From Candidatus Nitrosopumilus sp. (GTDB lineage Archaea; Thermoproteota; Nitrososphaeria; Nitrososphaerales; Nitrosopumilaceae), in assembly GCA_029880665.1 (NCBI GenBank), contig JAOUNZ010000032.1, positions 1 to 9,032 on the forward strand: 9,032 nucleotides of DNA. Reading direction: 5' to 3'. Within the stretch, counting starts at the first letter, position 1; every line of letters starts with the position of its first letter. The notes below the pieces were generated by a model, which saw only the letters and a list, made by a program, of their open reading frames with translations, did not search any database and was not told the DNA's origin. Both the position numbers and the translations under genes were made by a program. Shown in pieces: positions 1-7,165 of the stretch.

Positions 1-1205
1 CAGGTCCAAATGACAAATTGAGTGTTCCTAAAGAAGCAAAAATATGGAATCCATCATTACAAAAATGGGAAAATGTTGGAGAAGAAACACTTGCAACAAG
101 CAAGGTGACGTTTGATTTTGAATTAAGTAATTGGCACAATGGGGAAAAAATGGATATGCAGGATATTTTGCATTCACTGTATTTTATAATGGAGTGGGGA
201 ATCCAGACGGATGAGAATGACAAGACTTTTGATGCAGAATTTACTCCCAGAGCAGCTCAGAGCACTCAAACAATCATAGGAGTAAACTCAATTGATGAGG
301 ATACCGTTGAAGTTTATGTAGATTATTGGCATTTTGATGAGGGAGAAATAGCTGATTGGGCAGTGTTATGGAGTTCAGTGCCATGGGAAATCACATCAGC
401 CATGGAAAAGGCAGTGACAGACGGAAAAGTTTCATTTTCAAGATCAGGTGCTACTAGTAAAAACGTGAGCTGGTTATCACTGATAATTCCAAATGATGCG
501 AAGATCGTCAGAGATTATTTACTAGAATTTAAAAATTCAAAATACATACCACATCCATTAAAAGAAAGCAATCAAGATATGGAGTATTACCAAAAAAGAT
601 ACGAGGCATCAATTAAATGGATTGAAGAAAAAAATCACGCAGTTATTAGCAATGGGCCGTTTTATTTAGAGACATATTCGCCAGAATCACGAACGATCAA
701 AGTTACTGCATTTGATGATGATTCTTATCCATTGAAGTTAGGAAGATGGTCTGAATTTGAAAAACCTCAATTCCCATCAATAAAAAGAATAGAGATGGAA
801 AAAATTGTTAAAAAAGGAGAAGAGTTCAACATCATAGTTAATGTTGAAAACTCTGATTCAGTGTTATATTTTTTAACGGGTTCTGAAGGAATCAAAATAA
901 AATCAGAAACACTTGAAGTTGCCAACAACAATGTAGTTATCAACATTCCTTCTGAAGTTACATCAGGTTTAGGTGTTGGTGCAAACAATATCAAAATAGT
1001 TGCAATTTCAAATGCAGTGTTAAAGCCTGACTTTTATGAGTCAAGTTTTCTTGTAACTGACATTAATGCCGAATTGCCAAAAAAGATGAATGGCAGTATA
1101 AAATTATCTGAGAATAATTTGGAATATGTAATTTGGATCATGCCAATCATACTTATTTCAGGAATTTTGCTGTATCTAAAAAAACGAAATCATAACAATC
1201 CGTAA
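1..1205 (+). CDS. ABC-transporter substrate-binding protein, family 5 (peptide/nickel type), 3' part only
   Basis: The frame is open to the left edge (GPNDK precedes the TTG at 18, which is therefore an internal Leu), so the N-terminal part lies outside the window. Numbering residues from that TTG, the stretch NWHNGEKMDMQDILHSLYF (38-56) matches the family motif W-x-D/N-G-x-x-x-x-x-D-(V/I)-x-x-S-L. NGPFYLETYSPESRTIKV (212-229) matches the G-P-(Y/F)-x-L-x-x-(Y/W) strand of the SBP_bac_5 fold. After this comes a beta-rich stretch of about 100 residues (252-350), then a hydrophobic helix (369-387, YVIWIMPIILISGILLYL) and a basic tail KKRNHNNP. This is the layout of an archaeal binding protein tethered to the membrane by its C-terminus with the solute domain outside. 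The family delivers oligopeptides, or nickel, to an ABC permease; the substrate cannot be read here. No permease or ATPase gene follows, so partners must lie upstream or elsewhere. The last 16 bases overlap the 3' end of tsr3 on the other strand. Confidence 0.82.
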   Translation, partial: GPNDKLSVPKEAKIWNPSLQKWENVGEETLATSKVTFDFELSNWHNGEKMDMQDILHSLYFIMEWGIQTDENDKTFDAEFTPRAAQSTQTIIGVNSIDEDTVEVYVDYWHFDEGEIADWAVLWSSVPWEITSAMEKAVTDGKVSFSRSGATSKNVSWLSLIIPNDAKIVRDYLLEFKNSKYIPHPLKESNQDMEYYQKRYEASIKWIEEKNHAVISNGPFYLETYSPESRTIKVTAFDDDSYPLKLGRWSEFEKPQFPSIKRIEMEKIVKKGEEFNIIVNVENSDSVLYFLTGSEGIKIKSETLEVANNNVVINIPSEVTSGLGVGANNIKIVAISNAVLKPDFYESSFLVTDINAELPKKMNGSIKLSENNLEYVIWIMPIILISGILLYLKKRNHNNP

Positions 1206-1681
1206 TCTTTGAGAACACCATCAATTTGATCTTCATTTTCAAGTTTCAGATATTCTTCCAATAGATTTTGGTTGAGTTCATAAAAAGTATGACCCCATTT
1301 GAATTTGTCAAGTAATGCTAAACTTTGTTCTTTGAAACCTAAAATGAATAATGAAGCCGATAATGCTTCAGCAGTTGTCAATTTACTTAGTTTTGCATAA
1401 TTAAGAGGATTTCCAGCAAGTAGTGGTGGAAGTTTTCTTTTAATTCCATCAAATTTTTTGGAAAATGCCTGATTGGCCAGATTCCAAGAACAATCGATTC
1501 CAACAATAGAATTAATCAGAGATTTATCTTTAGGTAGTAGAGTTTTTTCAGAAAACGGATCTAAAACCATTCCTTTACTACTGATTTTTTGAATATTTTG
1601 AGCAAGACCAAATTTAACCATTTTTGCAGCTGTGCATTTTTTTGGGTCATCCTGATAAAACATTAAAACTTGTAATTTCAT
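1190..1681 (-). CDS. tsr3: Tsr3, SSU rRNA aminocarboxypropyltransferase (DUF367)
   Basis: This is a complete 163-residue protein, the usual archaeal size. Family landmarks run in order: QDDPKKCTAAK (10-20, the N-terminal RLI-like segment), GIDCSWN (61-67), RKLPPLLAGNPLNYAKLSKL (82-101), TTAEALSASLFILGF (102-116) and FKWGHTFYELNQNLLEEY (127-144). Tsr3 transfers the 3-amino-3-carboxypropyl group of S-adenosylmethionine to a (N1-methyl)pseudouridine in helix 31 of the small-subunit rRNA, a late step of cytoplasmic ribosome maturation. The ATG at 1679-1681 is chosen because the conserved N-terminal motif starts right after it. The gene lies 34 bp downstream of the lamin-tail gene on the same strand. 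No clear separate promoter sits in that gap (an AAAATA-like stretch about 30 nt before the ATG is weak), so it may be read through from upstream. Its 3' end overlaps the binding-protein gene tail-to-tail. There is no functional link to the neighbours. Confidence 0.93.
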   Translation of the reverse strand: MKLQVLMFYQDDPKKCTAAKMVKFGLAQNIQKISSKGMVLDPFSEKTLLPKDKSLINSIVGIDCSWNLANQAFSKKFDGIKRKLPPLLAGNPLNYAKLSKLTTAEALSASLFILGFKEQSLALLDKFKWGHTFYELNQNLLEEYLKLENEDQIDGVLKDYGLL

Positions 1682-1715
1682 GATAATTTACAATCAGACG
1701 AGAACTATTTTGAAC

Positions 1716-4700
1716 TTACTCTAAAGTTTTGTATGTTATTTTGTAATAAAACCGTGAAACTTGATCATTCTTGAGTATCTCAACATTCCAAGTCTCATCA
1801 GGTAAAAACTCATCAGGCGATTCTGGTAAAATGCTGAATTTTTCAAGACGTACATCAGAACCGCTATATCTGACATTTAAACTGGCTCCATCAACATCTA
1901 TAGTTTTATAGATTTGTCCAGGAGTTCTAGTAGATTCATTGACTAAACAGTCATCATTTGGACCAATGACACATATCCCAGTTGAAGTAGAAACCTTAAG
2001 ATTTACAAACGATTCGTCTCCACGTACTGGTGTCATCAAGGAGCCAGTAAGCACTCTGGGCGCAATAGATACAATGTCAGTAGTTTTTTCTTCAGTCAGG
2101 ATAGATATCAGATTTGTAGAGATCCTGTTTTCTTTCTCAATTACAGTATCAGGTCTAATGACTAGTGGTTTTTCTACAACATCAAACAAAATAGATTTGG
2201 TTTCAAAATCCGCATCAACTGTGATCTCATAAGAGCCAATTGCAGAAGAAGTGTTAGGAATTGTGAATTGATGATCAAATGATCCAGATGGATTTGGACG
2301 AATTGTTGTTACAGGACCAGTGTGTTTACCGCAAAAAAATGTGCCACAAGTAATTTCCGAATCGGATTTTTGAATTACACTGACATCGAATTTTTCAATG
2401 TAAATCAACTTGTTAGGTTTTCCGTTAATTTCCACCACATCGCCAGGATAATATTGTGTCTTATCAGTAGACAGTAAAAGATTCACAGGTTCATCAATTC
2501 CAAAGGTATAATCATTTGCAACACTAAAGGTTGACTCACTACGTGCACCCCCATAAATGGCTTTTACAGAGTATGTCCCTTCAGGAAAAATTGTGATTGG
2601 CAAGTCAAAGATGCTAGTGAATTCCCCGCCCTGGTTAGGATAAACAGCTGATTCGTAAATTTGTTTGGCCGGAAAAGAATCATCAAACACCTTGATTGTG
2701 ACTCGCTGATTAATAACAAGTCCTTCATCACCTTGAGTACGCTTTAGGACATTTCCTATAACTTTGAGTTTATCTCCTGCTTGATATAATGATTTTTCAG
2801 TAGTTACAAACACGGGTGATGTAGACATAGTATCGTGTTCTGGATCTGCTGAAACTTTGAAGAAAAGAGAGTGTGTTTCACTGCTAGCAGATACTTTGAT
2901 TTTATAAACCCCAAAATTAGATTTGACTACATCTTTTCCGGTATTGACTTTGATGTTTTGTACTTTTTCTGCAACAGGTACAGTCCAAGACCAAGAGAAG
3001 CGTTGGCCATCAACAGCAGAACCAGAAACAATTTTTGTTCCATCAGGTTTTGTCAGAGTGATAATTACAGAAGTGTCCCCTGTTGGAGGAACAATACCTG
3101 CTAGATGAACGGTTTCACCTAGACCATAAATATCTTTATCAGTAGAGATGATTGCTCCATCTTTCAAATCTAGGGGGTCAATTATCGAAAATGTTTTTGT
3201 TGCAACATGACTTGAGAACTCAGATTTTATGACATAGTTTCCTTCAGTAAAGATACTACGGGTTACATCTACGTTAAGCAAGTAATTTCCTGATGTCTCA
3301 GGAATTGCCGTAAAAACATACGCTACAGCTACATCATTACTGTATTTGGTTTGAACACCAGACAAAGCTGTAATCTTCAAAGGAGTCCCATCTTCATGAG
3401 AAACAGAAATTCGTACAGGCAAACCGCTCTTATAGCCTGATATAATGGATGAATCTTTTATGAACCCACTAATGATCATTTTATCCCCAGGTTCATAGAC
3501 TTCTTTATCAGTATTAACTGTCAATACGGAATCAGAATCTACAAAACTTTCAGGACTGGAAACCACATGAATGATACTGGTTGCAGTACCGATACTTTTT
3601 GAAACAGTGATCCGATAATCACCTAATCGTAATTTACTATCAGGAATGGTAAAACTGTAAGCAAATGAACCATCACCCATAATTCTTACTCCATCAGAAA
3701 TTTTAAATCCGGAATTACTGCCGATTGAAGAACTTCCTATTGAAGTTTGTTTTGTTTGGACAATCTCCAAATCCAGAGTGCTAATCCATTGTTGGTTTAA
3801 TCTACCAGTAATTTTGACTTGATCACCAAGACCGTAAGCAACTTTATCAGTCCAAATGGAGATAGGTACATCTTCTTTGACATCTTCGATGACGTCAAAA
3901 TTAATGGAGGTAGCTTTATCTGAATATTCAGCATAGATTTCATAAGTCCCATAGACAACGTTTACAGTAGACACATAGAATGTGCTTTTGAATTCACCGT
4001 TAGTTGGGTATAAATTTCCTGTAGACACCACTTTACCATCAGAGTCTTTTACAATCAATTTCATTCCCTCATAAGGGATAATTTTTGATGCATGGCCAGT
4101 TATCATGACTGATTGTCCTGGAAAATATTGAGATTTATCAGTAAGTAGAACAAGAGAGCTTTCAGTCTTTACAACTTGAACAGGTGATTCATAACCGACA
4201 GAAAAGTTGGTACTAGCAGATGCACCAGCATAGGCGACAGATACGTGATATGTGCCTTCATAAATTCCTAAAACTTGTTGTAGACCAAGTGTTGCTTTGT
4301 AATTAAGATTAAGATCTGGATACAGTGTTATATCTTTGTTAAAGTTTGGACCAGTGATAGTAACAATAATTTGTTGGGGTTGGAAATATGGTTTTACAGT
4401 AAAAACTTGTTCAGAAACACTGCCACGAATTATTGCAGTTTCGCCAAACAAGTAAGAGTCTTTTTCAGATGAAACAGTTATGGTGACACCGTTTGATTCT
4501 TGAGTATCAACAGGTTTGCCATTGGATGAACCAACGGTTGATTTTACAAATTTCCAATCAAACAGCGTATCTGAGTCATAACCATCATAGATTCTTTGCC
4601 AAGATGTAGAATCGTTTTGGAAGTCAGTAAGTATTGGAGTTTTGTCAATGATAAGACCGTTTTTATCTCTAAGTTCAACAGATTCGTTAGAATCAGTAAA

Positions 4701-5000
4701 CCAGAGATTTTGATAGGTATAAGTTAAAAATTGTCCAGGTTTGATTACAGTCCCACTTGGTATTGTCATTGTTTTTTTCAAAACCGTAGTGGATGCAATT
4801 TTCCAACCACCCAGATCAACATTAGCGTCTGTAGGATTATAGAGTTCTACCCATTCAGCAATAGATTCAGAGTCATTTCCTGGAGGATTAGTATCTAACT
4901 CATTAATTATAACATGATCAGTTGTTTGAGCATATACAGGAACAACAATCCCTACAAGCAAGAAAAGAGAAAATACTAGAGGTAGATTACGATTCATCAT
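1716..5000 (-). CDS. Secreted lamin-tail-domain protein with seven tandem beta-sandwich modules
   Basis: The 1094-residue product starts with a signal peptide (basic MMNRN, hydrophobic core, cleavage likely after VYA at 22-24). Residues about 28-160 form a lamin-tail domain (LTD): VIINELDTNPP, EWVELYNPTDANVDLGGWKI, IPSGTVIKPGQFL, ESVELRDKNG and a SWQRIYDG segment. LTD is an Ig-like fold found in many exported prokaryotic proteins. Residues about 175-942 hold seven modules of about 98-123 residues, each opening with the pattern (T/S)-(D/E)-K-x-x-Y-x-x-G-(D/E/Q)-x-x-x-(I/V)-x-G. The last module carries a close Cys pair (885, 890). The C-terminal domain (943-1094) is unlike the repeats, has Cys 1010 and 1018, and is unrecognised. 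There is no C-terminal hydrophobic helix, so the protein is either released or held at the surface by binding. The start is the first of two consecutive ATGs, preceded by AGGAAG. Role unknown; a surface or adhesion scaffold is inferred from architecture only. Confidence 0.88.
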   Translation of the reverse strand: MMNRNLPLVFSLFLLVGIVVPVYAQTTDHVIINELDTNPPGNDSESIAEWVELYNPTDANVDLGGWKIASTTVLKKTMTIPSGTVIKPGQFLTYTYQNLWFTDSNESVELRDKNGLIIDKTPILTDFQNDSTSWQRIYDGYDSDTLFDWKFVKSTVGSSNGKPVDTQESNGVTITVSSEKDSYLFGETAIIRGSVSEQVFTVKPYFQPQQIIVTITGPNFNKDITLYPDLNLNYKATLGLQQVLGIYEGTYHVSVAYAGASASTNFSVGYESPVQVVKTESSLVLLTDKSQYFPGQSVMITGHASKIIPYEGMKLIVKDSDGKVVSTGNLYPTNGEFKSTFYVSTVNVVYGTYEIYAEYSDKATSINFDVIEDVKEDVPISIWTDKVAYGLGDQVKITGRLNQQWISTLDLEIVQTKQTSIGSSSIGSNSGFKISDGVRIMGDGSFAYSFTIPDSKLRLGDYRITVSKSIGTATSIIHVVSSPESFVDSDSVLTVNTDKEVYEPGDKMIISGFIKDSSIISGYKSGLPVRISVSHEDGTPLKITALSGVQTKYSNDVAVAYVFTAIPETSGNYLLNVDVTRSIFTEGNYVIKSEFSSHVATKTFSIIDPLDLKDGAIISTDKDIYGLGETVHLAGIVPPTGDTSVIITLTKPDGTKIVSGSAVDGQRFSWSWTVPVAEKVQNIKVNTGKDVVKSNFGVYKIKVSASSETHSLFFKVSADPEHDTMSTSPVFVTTEKSLYQAGDKLKVIGNVLKRTQGDEGLVINQRVTIKVFDDSFPAKQIYESAVYPNQGGEFTSIFDLPITIFPEGTYSVKAIYGGARSESTFSVANDYTFGIDEPVNLLLSTDKTQYYPGDVVEINGKPNKLIYIEKFDVSVIQKSDSEITCGTFFCGKHTGPVTTIRPNPSGSFDHQFTIPNTSSAIGSYEITVDADFETKSILFDVVEKPLVIRPDTVIEKENRISTNLISILTEEKTTDIVSIAPRVLTGSLMTPVRGDESFVNLKVSTSTGICVIGPNDDCLVNESTRTPGQIYKTIDVDGASLNVRYSGSDVRLEKFSILPESPDEFLPDETWNVEILKNDQVSRFYYKITYKTLE
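2175..4478 (-). repeat. Seven tandem beta-sandwich modules inside the lamin-tail gene
   Basis: The modules begin near residues 175, 284, 382, 494, 617, 731 and 841. Their openings read SSEKDSYLFGE, LTDKSQYFPGQ, WTDKVAYGLGD, NTDKEVYEPGD, STDKDIYGLGE, TTEKSLYQAGD and STDKTQYYPGD. Most close with a strand pair of the type GxY-x-(I/V)-x-(A/V)...-(S/T)-x-F-x-V, as in GTYEIYAEYSDKATSINFDV. The pattern resembles macroglobulin (MG2-like) or Ig-like stalk domains; the exact fold is not certain. The copies are diverged in sequence, so this is an old protein-level repeat and not a recent DNA-level tandem duplication. Confidence 0.85.
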
Positions 5001-5002
5001 TA

Positions 5003-5038
5003 CTTCCTGATAAGAGAGTCTAGAAGCCTCATTTTAGA
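5003..5038 (-). promoter_or_regulatory. Promoter and ribosome binding site of the lamin-tail gene
   Basis: Read on the minus strand, TTCTAAAAT (5030-5038) lies about 30-38 nt before the ATG at 5000 and fits an archaeal TATA box. This would give a short leader of roughly 8-12 nt. That leader contains AGGAAG (5003-5008), a Shine-Dalgarno-like sequence just before the first of two adjacent ATGs. The assignment rests on position and composition alone. Confidence 0.4.
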
Positions 5039-5138
5039 ATGGGATTGAGGAAAAGTTGAGCTTGTTGTTAAAGTTGACCTCAATTGTATGACTTTTTGTG
5101 GATTTTCCATGCCTAAATTACAATTTTTGGGTATTTAG

Positions 5139-5282
5139 ATGACACGCAGGATTAATCCAAATAGAGCAATATTAGAAATTCCAACATCTGGAAAACCAGA
5201 TGTGTGCAAAATTCTACAAATAAAACACATTCAAAATCCTGAATTTTTTTATGACAGTTGGGTCTCGTTCAAGTTGAACTGA
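5139..5282 (+). CDS. Possible small protein, 47 codons, unrecognised
   Basis: An ATG directly after an in-frame TAG opens a frame that begins MTRRINPNRAILEIPTSGKP and ends ...YDSWVSFKLN before TGA. The composition is protein-like: a basic start, mixed hydrophobic and charged residues, Gly/Pro in the middle, one Cys, and no low complexity despite AT-rich DNA. It runs opposite to the lamin-tail gene behind it and converges on the 25-codon ORF ahead. A TATA-like TAAATTA (5114-5120) sits 19-25 nt upstream, slightly too close for a standard leaderless start. There is no signal peptide or membrane segment. The frame contains a perfect 8-bp inverted repeat (5184-5203) and a T7 run (5244-5250), so a non-coding RNA or chance frame are alternatives. 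Confidence 0.4.
   Translation: MTRRINPNRAILEIPTSGKPDVCKILQIKHIQNPEFFYDSWVSFKLN
5184..5203. repeat. Perfect 8-bp inverted repeat with 4-nt loop
   Basis: The arms are ACATCTGG (5184-5191) and CCAGATGT (5196-5203), separated by AAAA. Either strand could form this hairpin in RNA. It lies inside the possible 47-codon ORF, where it encodes TSGKPD, and about 110 bp beyond the stop of the 25-codon ORF on the minus strand. No T run follows it on either strand, so it is not a typical U-tract terminator. It may be an RNA structure, an operator or chance. Confidence 0.5.
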
Positions 5283-5312
5283 GGTCATAAGTACAGACAT
5301 TTTAGATAAAAT

Positions 5313-5390
5313 CTAGTCCTCGTAAAAAATCCAGGACAGTCCTTGTACTTCTTCCCAACTTGGTTTGTTTTGGTTATCTTGATTGCTCAT
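5313..5390 (-). CDS. Possible 25-residue protein, leaderless, unrecognised
   Basis: The ATG at 5388-5390 opens a frame beginning MSNQDNQNKPSWEEVQGLSW and ending IFYED before TAG. It is polar at the start, then acidic and aromatic (two Trp), with no Cys and no membrane segment. The start is supported by CTTTTATTC on the minus strand (5412-5420), centred 26 nt before the A of the ATG, which is the spacing expected for a leaderless archaeal transcript. A longer in-frame start at 5507 exists, but it would place that TATA box inside the coding region and add an odd Cys/Met-rich stretch. A perfect 9-bp palindrome lies just upstream of the promoter. The ORF sits downstream of the cysteine-rich gene on the same strand, about 210 bp away. 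Function unknown; a non-coding RNA from the same promoter is an alternative. Confidence 0.45.
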   Translation of the reverse strand: MSNQDNQNKPSWEEVQGLSWIFYED

Positions 5391-5410
5391 GGTACAATAT
5401 ATGCAGGGTT

Positions 5411-5420
5411 TGAATAAAAG
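5411..5420 (-). promoter_or_regulatory. TATA-like box for the 25-codon ORF
   Basis: The minus strand reads CTTTTATTCA, centred about 26 nt from the ATG at 5390. The spacing predicts transcription starting at or next to the start codon. This is one of the best-positioned TATA-like boxes in the window. Confidence 0.45.
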
Positions 5421-5428
5421 CAAAACGA

Positions 5429-5450
5429 ATGATTTGTTCATACAAATCAT
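5429..5450. promoter_or_regulatory. Perfect 9-bp palindrome upstream of the TATA-like box (possible operator)
   Basis: The arms are ATGATTTGT (5429-5437) and ACAAATCAT (5442-5450), separated by TCAT. It begins 9 bp upstream of the TATA-like box of the 25-codon ORF, a usual place for an activator or repressor dimer in archaea. No family-specific operator is recognised. The region 5451-5603 beyond it, back to the stop of the cysteine-rich gene, shows nothing I can name. Confidence 0.45.
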
Positions 5451-5603
5451 CAGCGGATTGGTATGGCACATAACAAGACAATTTAAGAGCCAACAACCAT
5501 CAGTCACAGCCTAGTTTAAAAAATGACATTCATTTTAGAACAAATCAAATCTTAGATTCGATTACATACATACTCCAAGTCATGAGATGCAGTAATAAAA
5601 CGA

Positions 5604-7016
5604 TCACATGCACATTGCAGGTTCGCCTTTTATCTTGACTCCAGTGATGTTTTCAAGATCTTTTGTAATCATTGAATATTGAACAGATTCAGAGTCCCAT
5701 AATCCAGAGATCGACACGACATATCCAGAAGAGATCTCATACACCGATATTTCTCTCTCTTCAATTATGTACGTTATTCCAAACTGTGCAATTGTACTTT
5801 GAATTGATTCCTTAATATGTTCAGTATTTAATTCCTCAGTTGTATTGATATTCCAATGTGTTTGACATGACATGTCATTTTCATTTGTTGCGTCAGGAAC
5901 ATCCACAGGAGATCTTTTTCCCATAACATTTGGCGCTTGTTCAAGATCAATTTTTTCAACAAAATGGCCTCCATCAACTGTTCTGCATTGTCGTGGATGA
6001 GATTCCATGACGGGGTTACCTGCAGATACGCATTCTTCAAAAGTGGTAATTGTTGATGCAGTGGTATTGCGTATTTCTCGTAACACAGTCACAAGTTGAT
6101 CAATTTCTAGAACATTATCTTTAGGTTCAAACTCAATCTTTTTGTCTTTCTTGCCATCCGAAATTTCAATCCATTCAACTATGCCATCAGCACAGCCAGG
6201 ACAGCCTATTCTTTCTGGAAGCGAATTGAACTTCTGTAGGTCTATTGAATCAACCAATTCTTGCCATGTTGACTCAGATATTTGAACCTCTTTTATTTTT
6301 GCAGGAAGTTCTTCTCTAACATCTGCAACATAGTCCCAGCCATTTTGAGAGTATGTGATTTTTTCAGAAGTTATGACAAAATCTTGGACACAGTATCCAA
6401 GACAAAATCCGGCATATGTTCCAGTTTTGATAATTGTTTGAGGAGTTGATTGAACCGCCAAGATGACATTGCTAACCCAACCTCTTTTGATTAAATCAAA
6501 AGCAGTTTCAGACTTTACACATGCAGGGCTTCCATCATACTTTTGAGTTAACTGAAGACCGACATTACATTTTATTTCATGAAATGGGATGTTGTTTTTG
6601 AATTGCTTTAATGGAGGGATGAGATCTGCCAAGTCTTTAGGTTGTGATTTATCAGAATACGAGAATTTTGTAATGTCAAGAAGTGCCACATAATCAGGGA
6701 TTTCAGTACTTATAGGATGGGGGATTACATCAATTAGAGTGACATCATAAGGAGAGATAGAAGACAAAGTTGAGCCAATACTAAAATTCTCTGAGATTGT
6801 ATGAGTTTGGTTTTGGACTTGAATCATGGCAGTGACTCTGCCCTCCCAGATACAAGTAACATCTAATGGGCATCTGGAATCTTCAATGTCATAAAAATAC
6901 AAATTAAGATCCTCATGGAGTATTTTTTCCCCTAGCTTTAGTTCAACTGCATACACAAATGAACCAAACACAAAGAACATTACAAACAACGGAATTGCCA
7001 GAAATATTGCTTTCAA
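5604..7016 (-). CDS. Secreted mosaic protein with 12 cysteines (several short Cys-pair modules)
   Basis: The 470-residue product has a signal peptide (1-23, FLAIPLFVMFFVFGSFVYA). Modules in order are as follows. First, DSRCPLDVTCIWEG (46-59), a motif of exported beta proteins. Second, IKCNVGLQLTQKYDGSPACV (148-167) followed by LIKRGW, which I associate with exported thaumarchaeal proteins. Third, a region like DUF6438 (about 198-316), with GFCLGYC (203-209), GCPGCADG (271-278) and a closing VLREI. Fourth, FEECVSAGNPVMESHPRQC (326-344) with GGHFVE. Fifth, a C-terminal alpha/beta region (381-470) with Cys 384 and 469. Cysteines lie at 49, 55, 150, 166, 205, 209, 272, 275, 329, 344, 384 and 469. 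The even number in close pairs points to disulfides made outside the membrane. Only a TTG (7014-7016) can start it: TAG lies four codons upstream, and the first ATG would remove half the signal peptide. A DsbA-like gene lies 149 bp upstream. Function unknown. Confidence 0.82.
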   Translation of the reverse strand: MKAIFLAIPLFVMFFVFGSFVYAVELKLGEKILHEDLNLYFYDIEDSRCPLDVTCIWEGRVTAMIQVQNQTHTISENFSIGSTLSSISPYDVTLIDVIPHPISTEIPDYVALLDITKFSYSDKSQPKDLADLIPPLKQFKNNIPFHEIKCNVGLQLTQKYDGSPACVKSETAFDLIKRGWVSNVILAVQSTPQTIIKTGTYAGFCLGYCVQDFVITSEKITYSQNGWDYVADVREELPAKIKEVQISESTWQELVDSIDLQKFNSLPERIGCPGCADGIVEWIEISDGKKDKKIEFEPKDNVLEIDQLVTVLREIRNTTASTITTFEECVSAGNPVMESHPRQCRTVDGGHFVEKIDLEQAPNVMGKRSPVDVPDATNENDMSCQTHWNINTTEELNTEHIKESIQSTIAQFGITYIIEEREISVYEISSGYVVSISGLWDSESVQYSMITKDLENITGVKIKGEPAMCM

Positions 7017-7038
7017 TTGTTCAAACTAGACTTTATGG

Positions 7039-7047
7039 TATTCATAA
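7039..7047 (-). promoter_or_regulatory. TATA-like box of the cysteine-rich gene
   Basis: The minus strand reads TTATGAATA, starting 31 nt before the TTG start at 7016. The same nine bases occur at 8119-8127 on the plus strand, 33 nt before the TPM gene start. The similar position supports both as TATA-like boxes with leaders of only a few nucleotides. The cysteine-rich gene therefore probably has its own promoter and need not be cotranscribed with the DsbA-like gene. Confidence 0.4.
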
Positions 7048-7132
7048 GGATTTTGAATCTCTGATGTATAACTAGAATTGTCAACATACAAGAAATATCA
7101 GCCGTCAACTTTACAGCACAGTTTTGTCATAT

Positions 7133-7156
7133 GTATAAAGAAACTTGTTTCAAAAA
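7133..7156 (-). terminator. Weak candidate terminator after the DsbA-like gene
   Basis: On the minus strand, shortly past the TGA at 7166, come T5 (7152-7156), a small inverted repeat GAAAC-AA-GTTTC (7140-7151) and TTTATA. Archaeal termination depends mainly on U-rich tracts, so this is a plausible but weak stop. Confidence 0.25.
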
Positions 7157-7165
7157 GAGGAGGCA

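Noticed and set aside
1939..3108. Plus-strand open frames of 61-97 codons at 1939-2232, 2871-3104 and 2923-3108
   Set aside because: They lie antisense within the lamin-tail gene, which has clear domain signatures throughout; their products look like shadow translations.
5075..5287. TGACCTCA (5075-5082) and TGAGGTCA (5280-5287) as ends of a small mobile element
   Set aside because: An 8-bp inverted match 197 bp apart is easily chance; there is no target-site duplication and no transposase.
5391..5507. Longer N-terminus for the 25-codon ORF, starting at 5507
   Set aside because: The added residues are an unlikely Cys/Met mix, and the extension would swallow the well-placed TATA-like box and the 9-bp palindrome.
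5828..6040. Minus-strand 70-codon frame within the cysteine-rich gene
   Set aside because: It is a shifted frame of a gene whose own frame carries conserved Cys motifs in this stretch, including ECVSAGNPVMESHPRQC.
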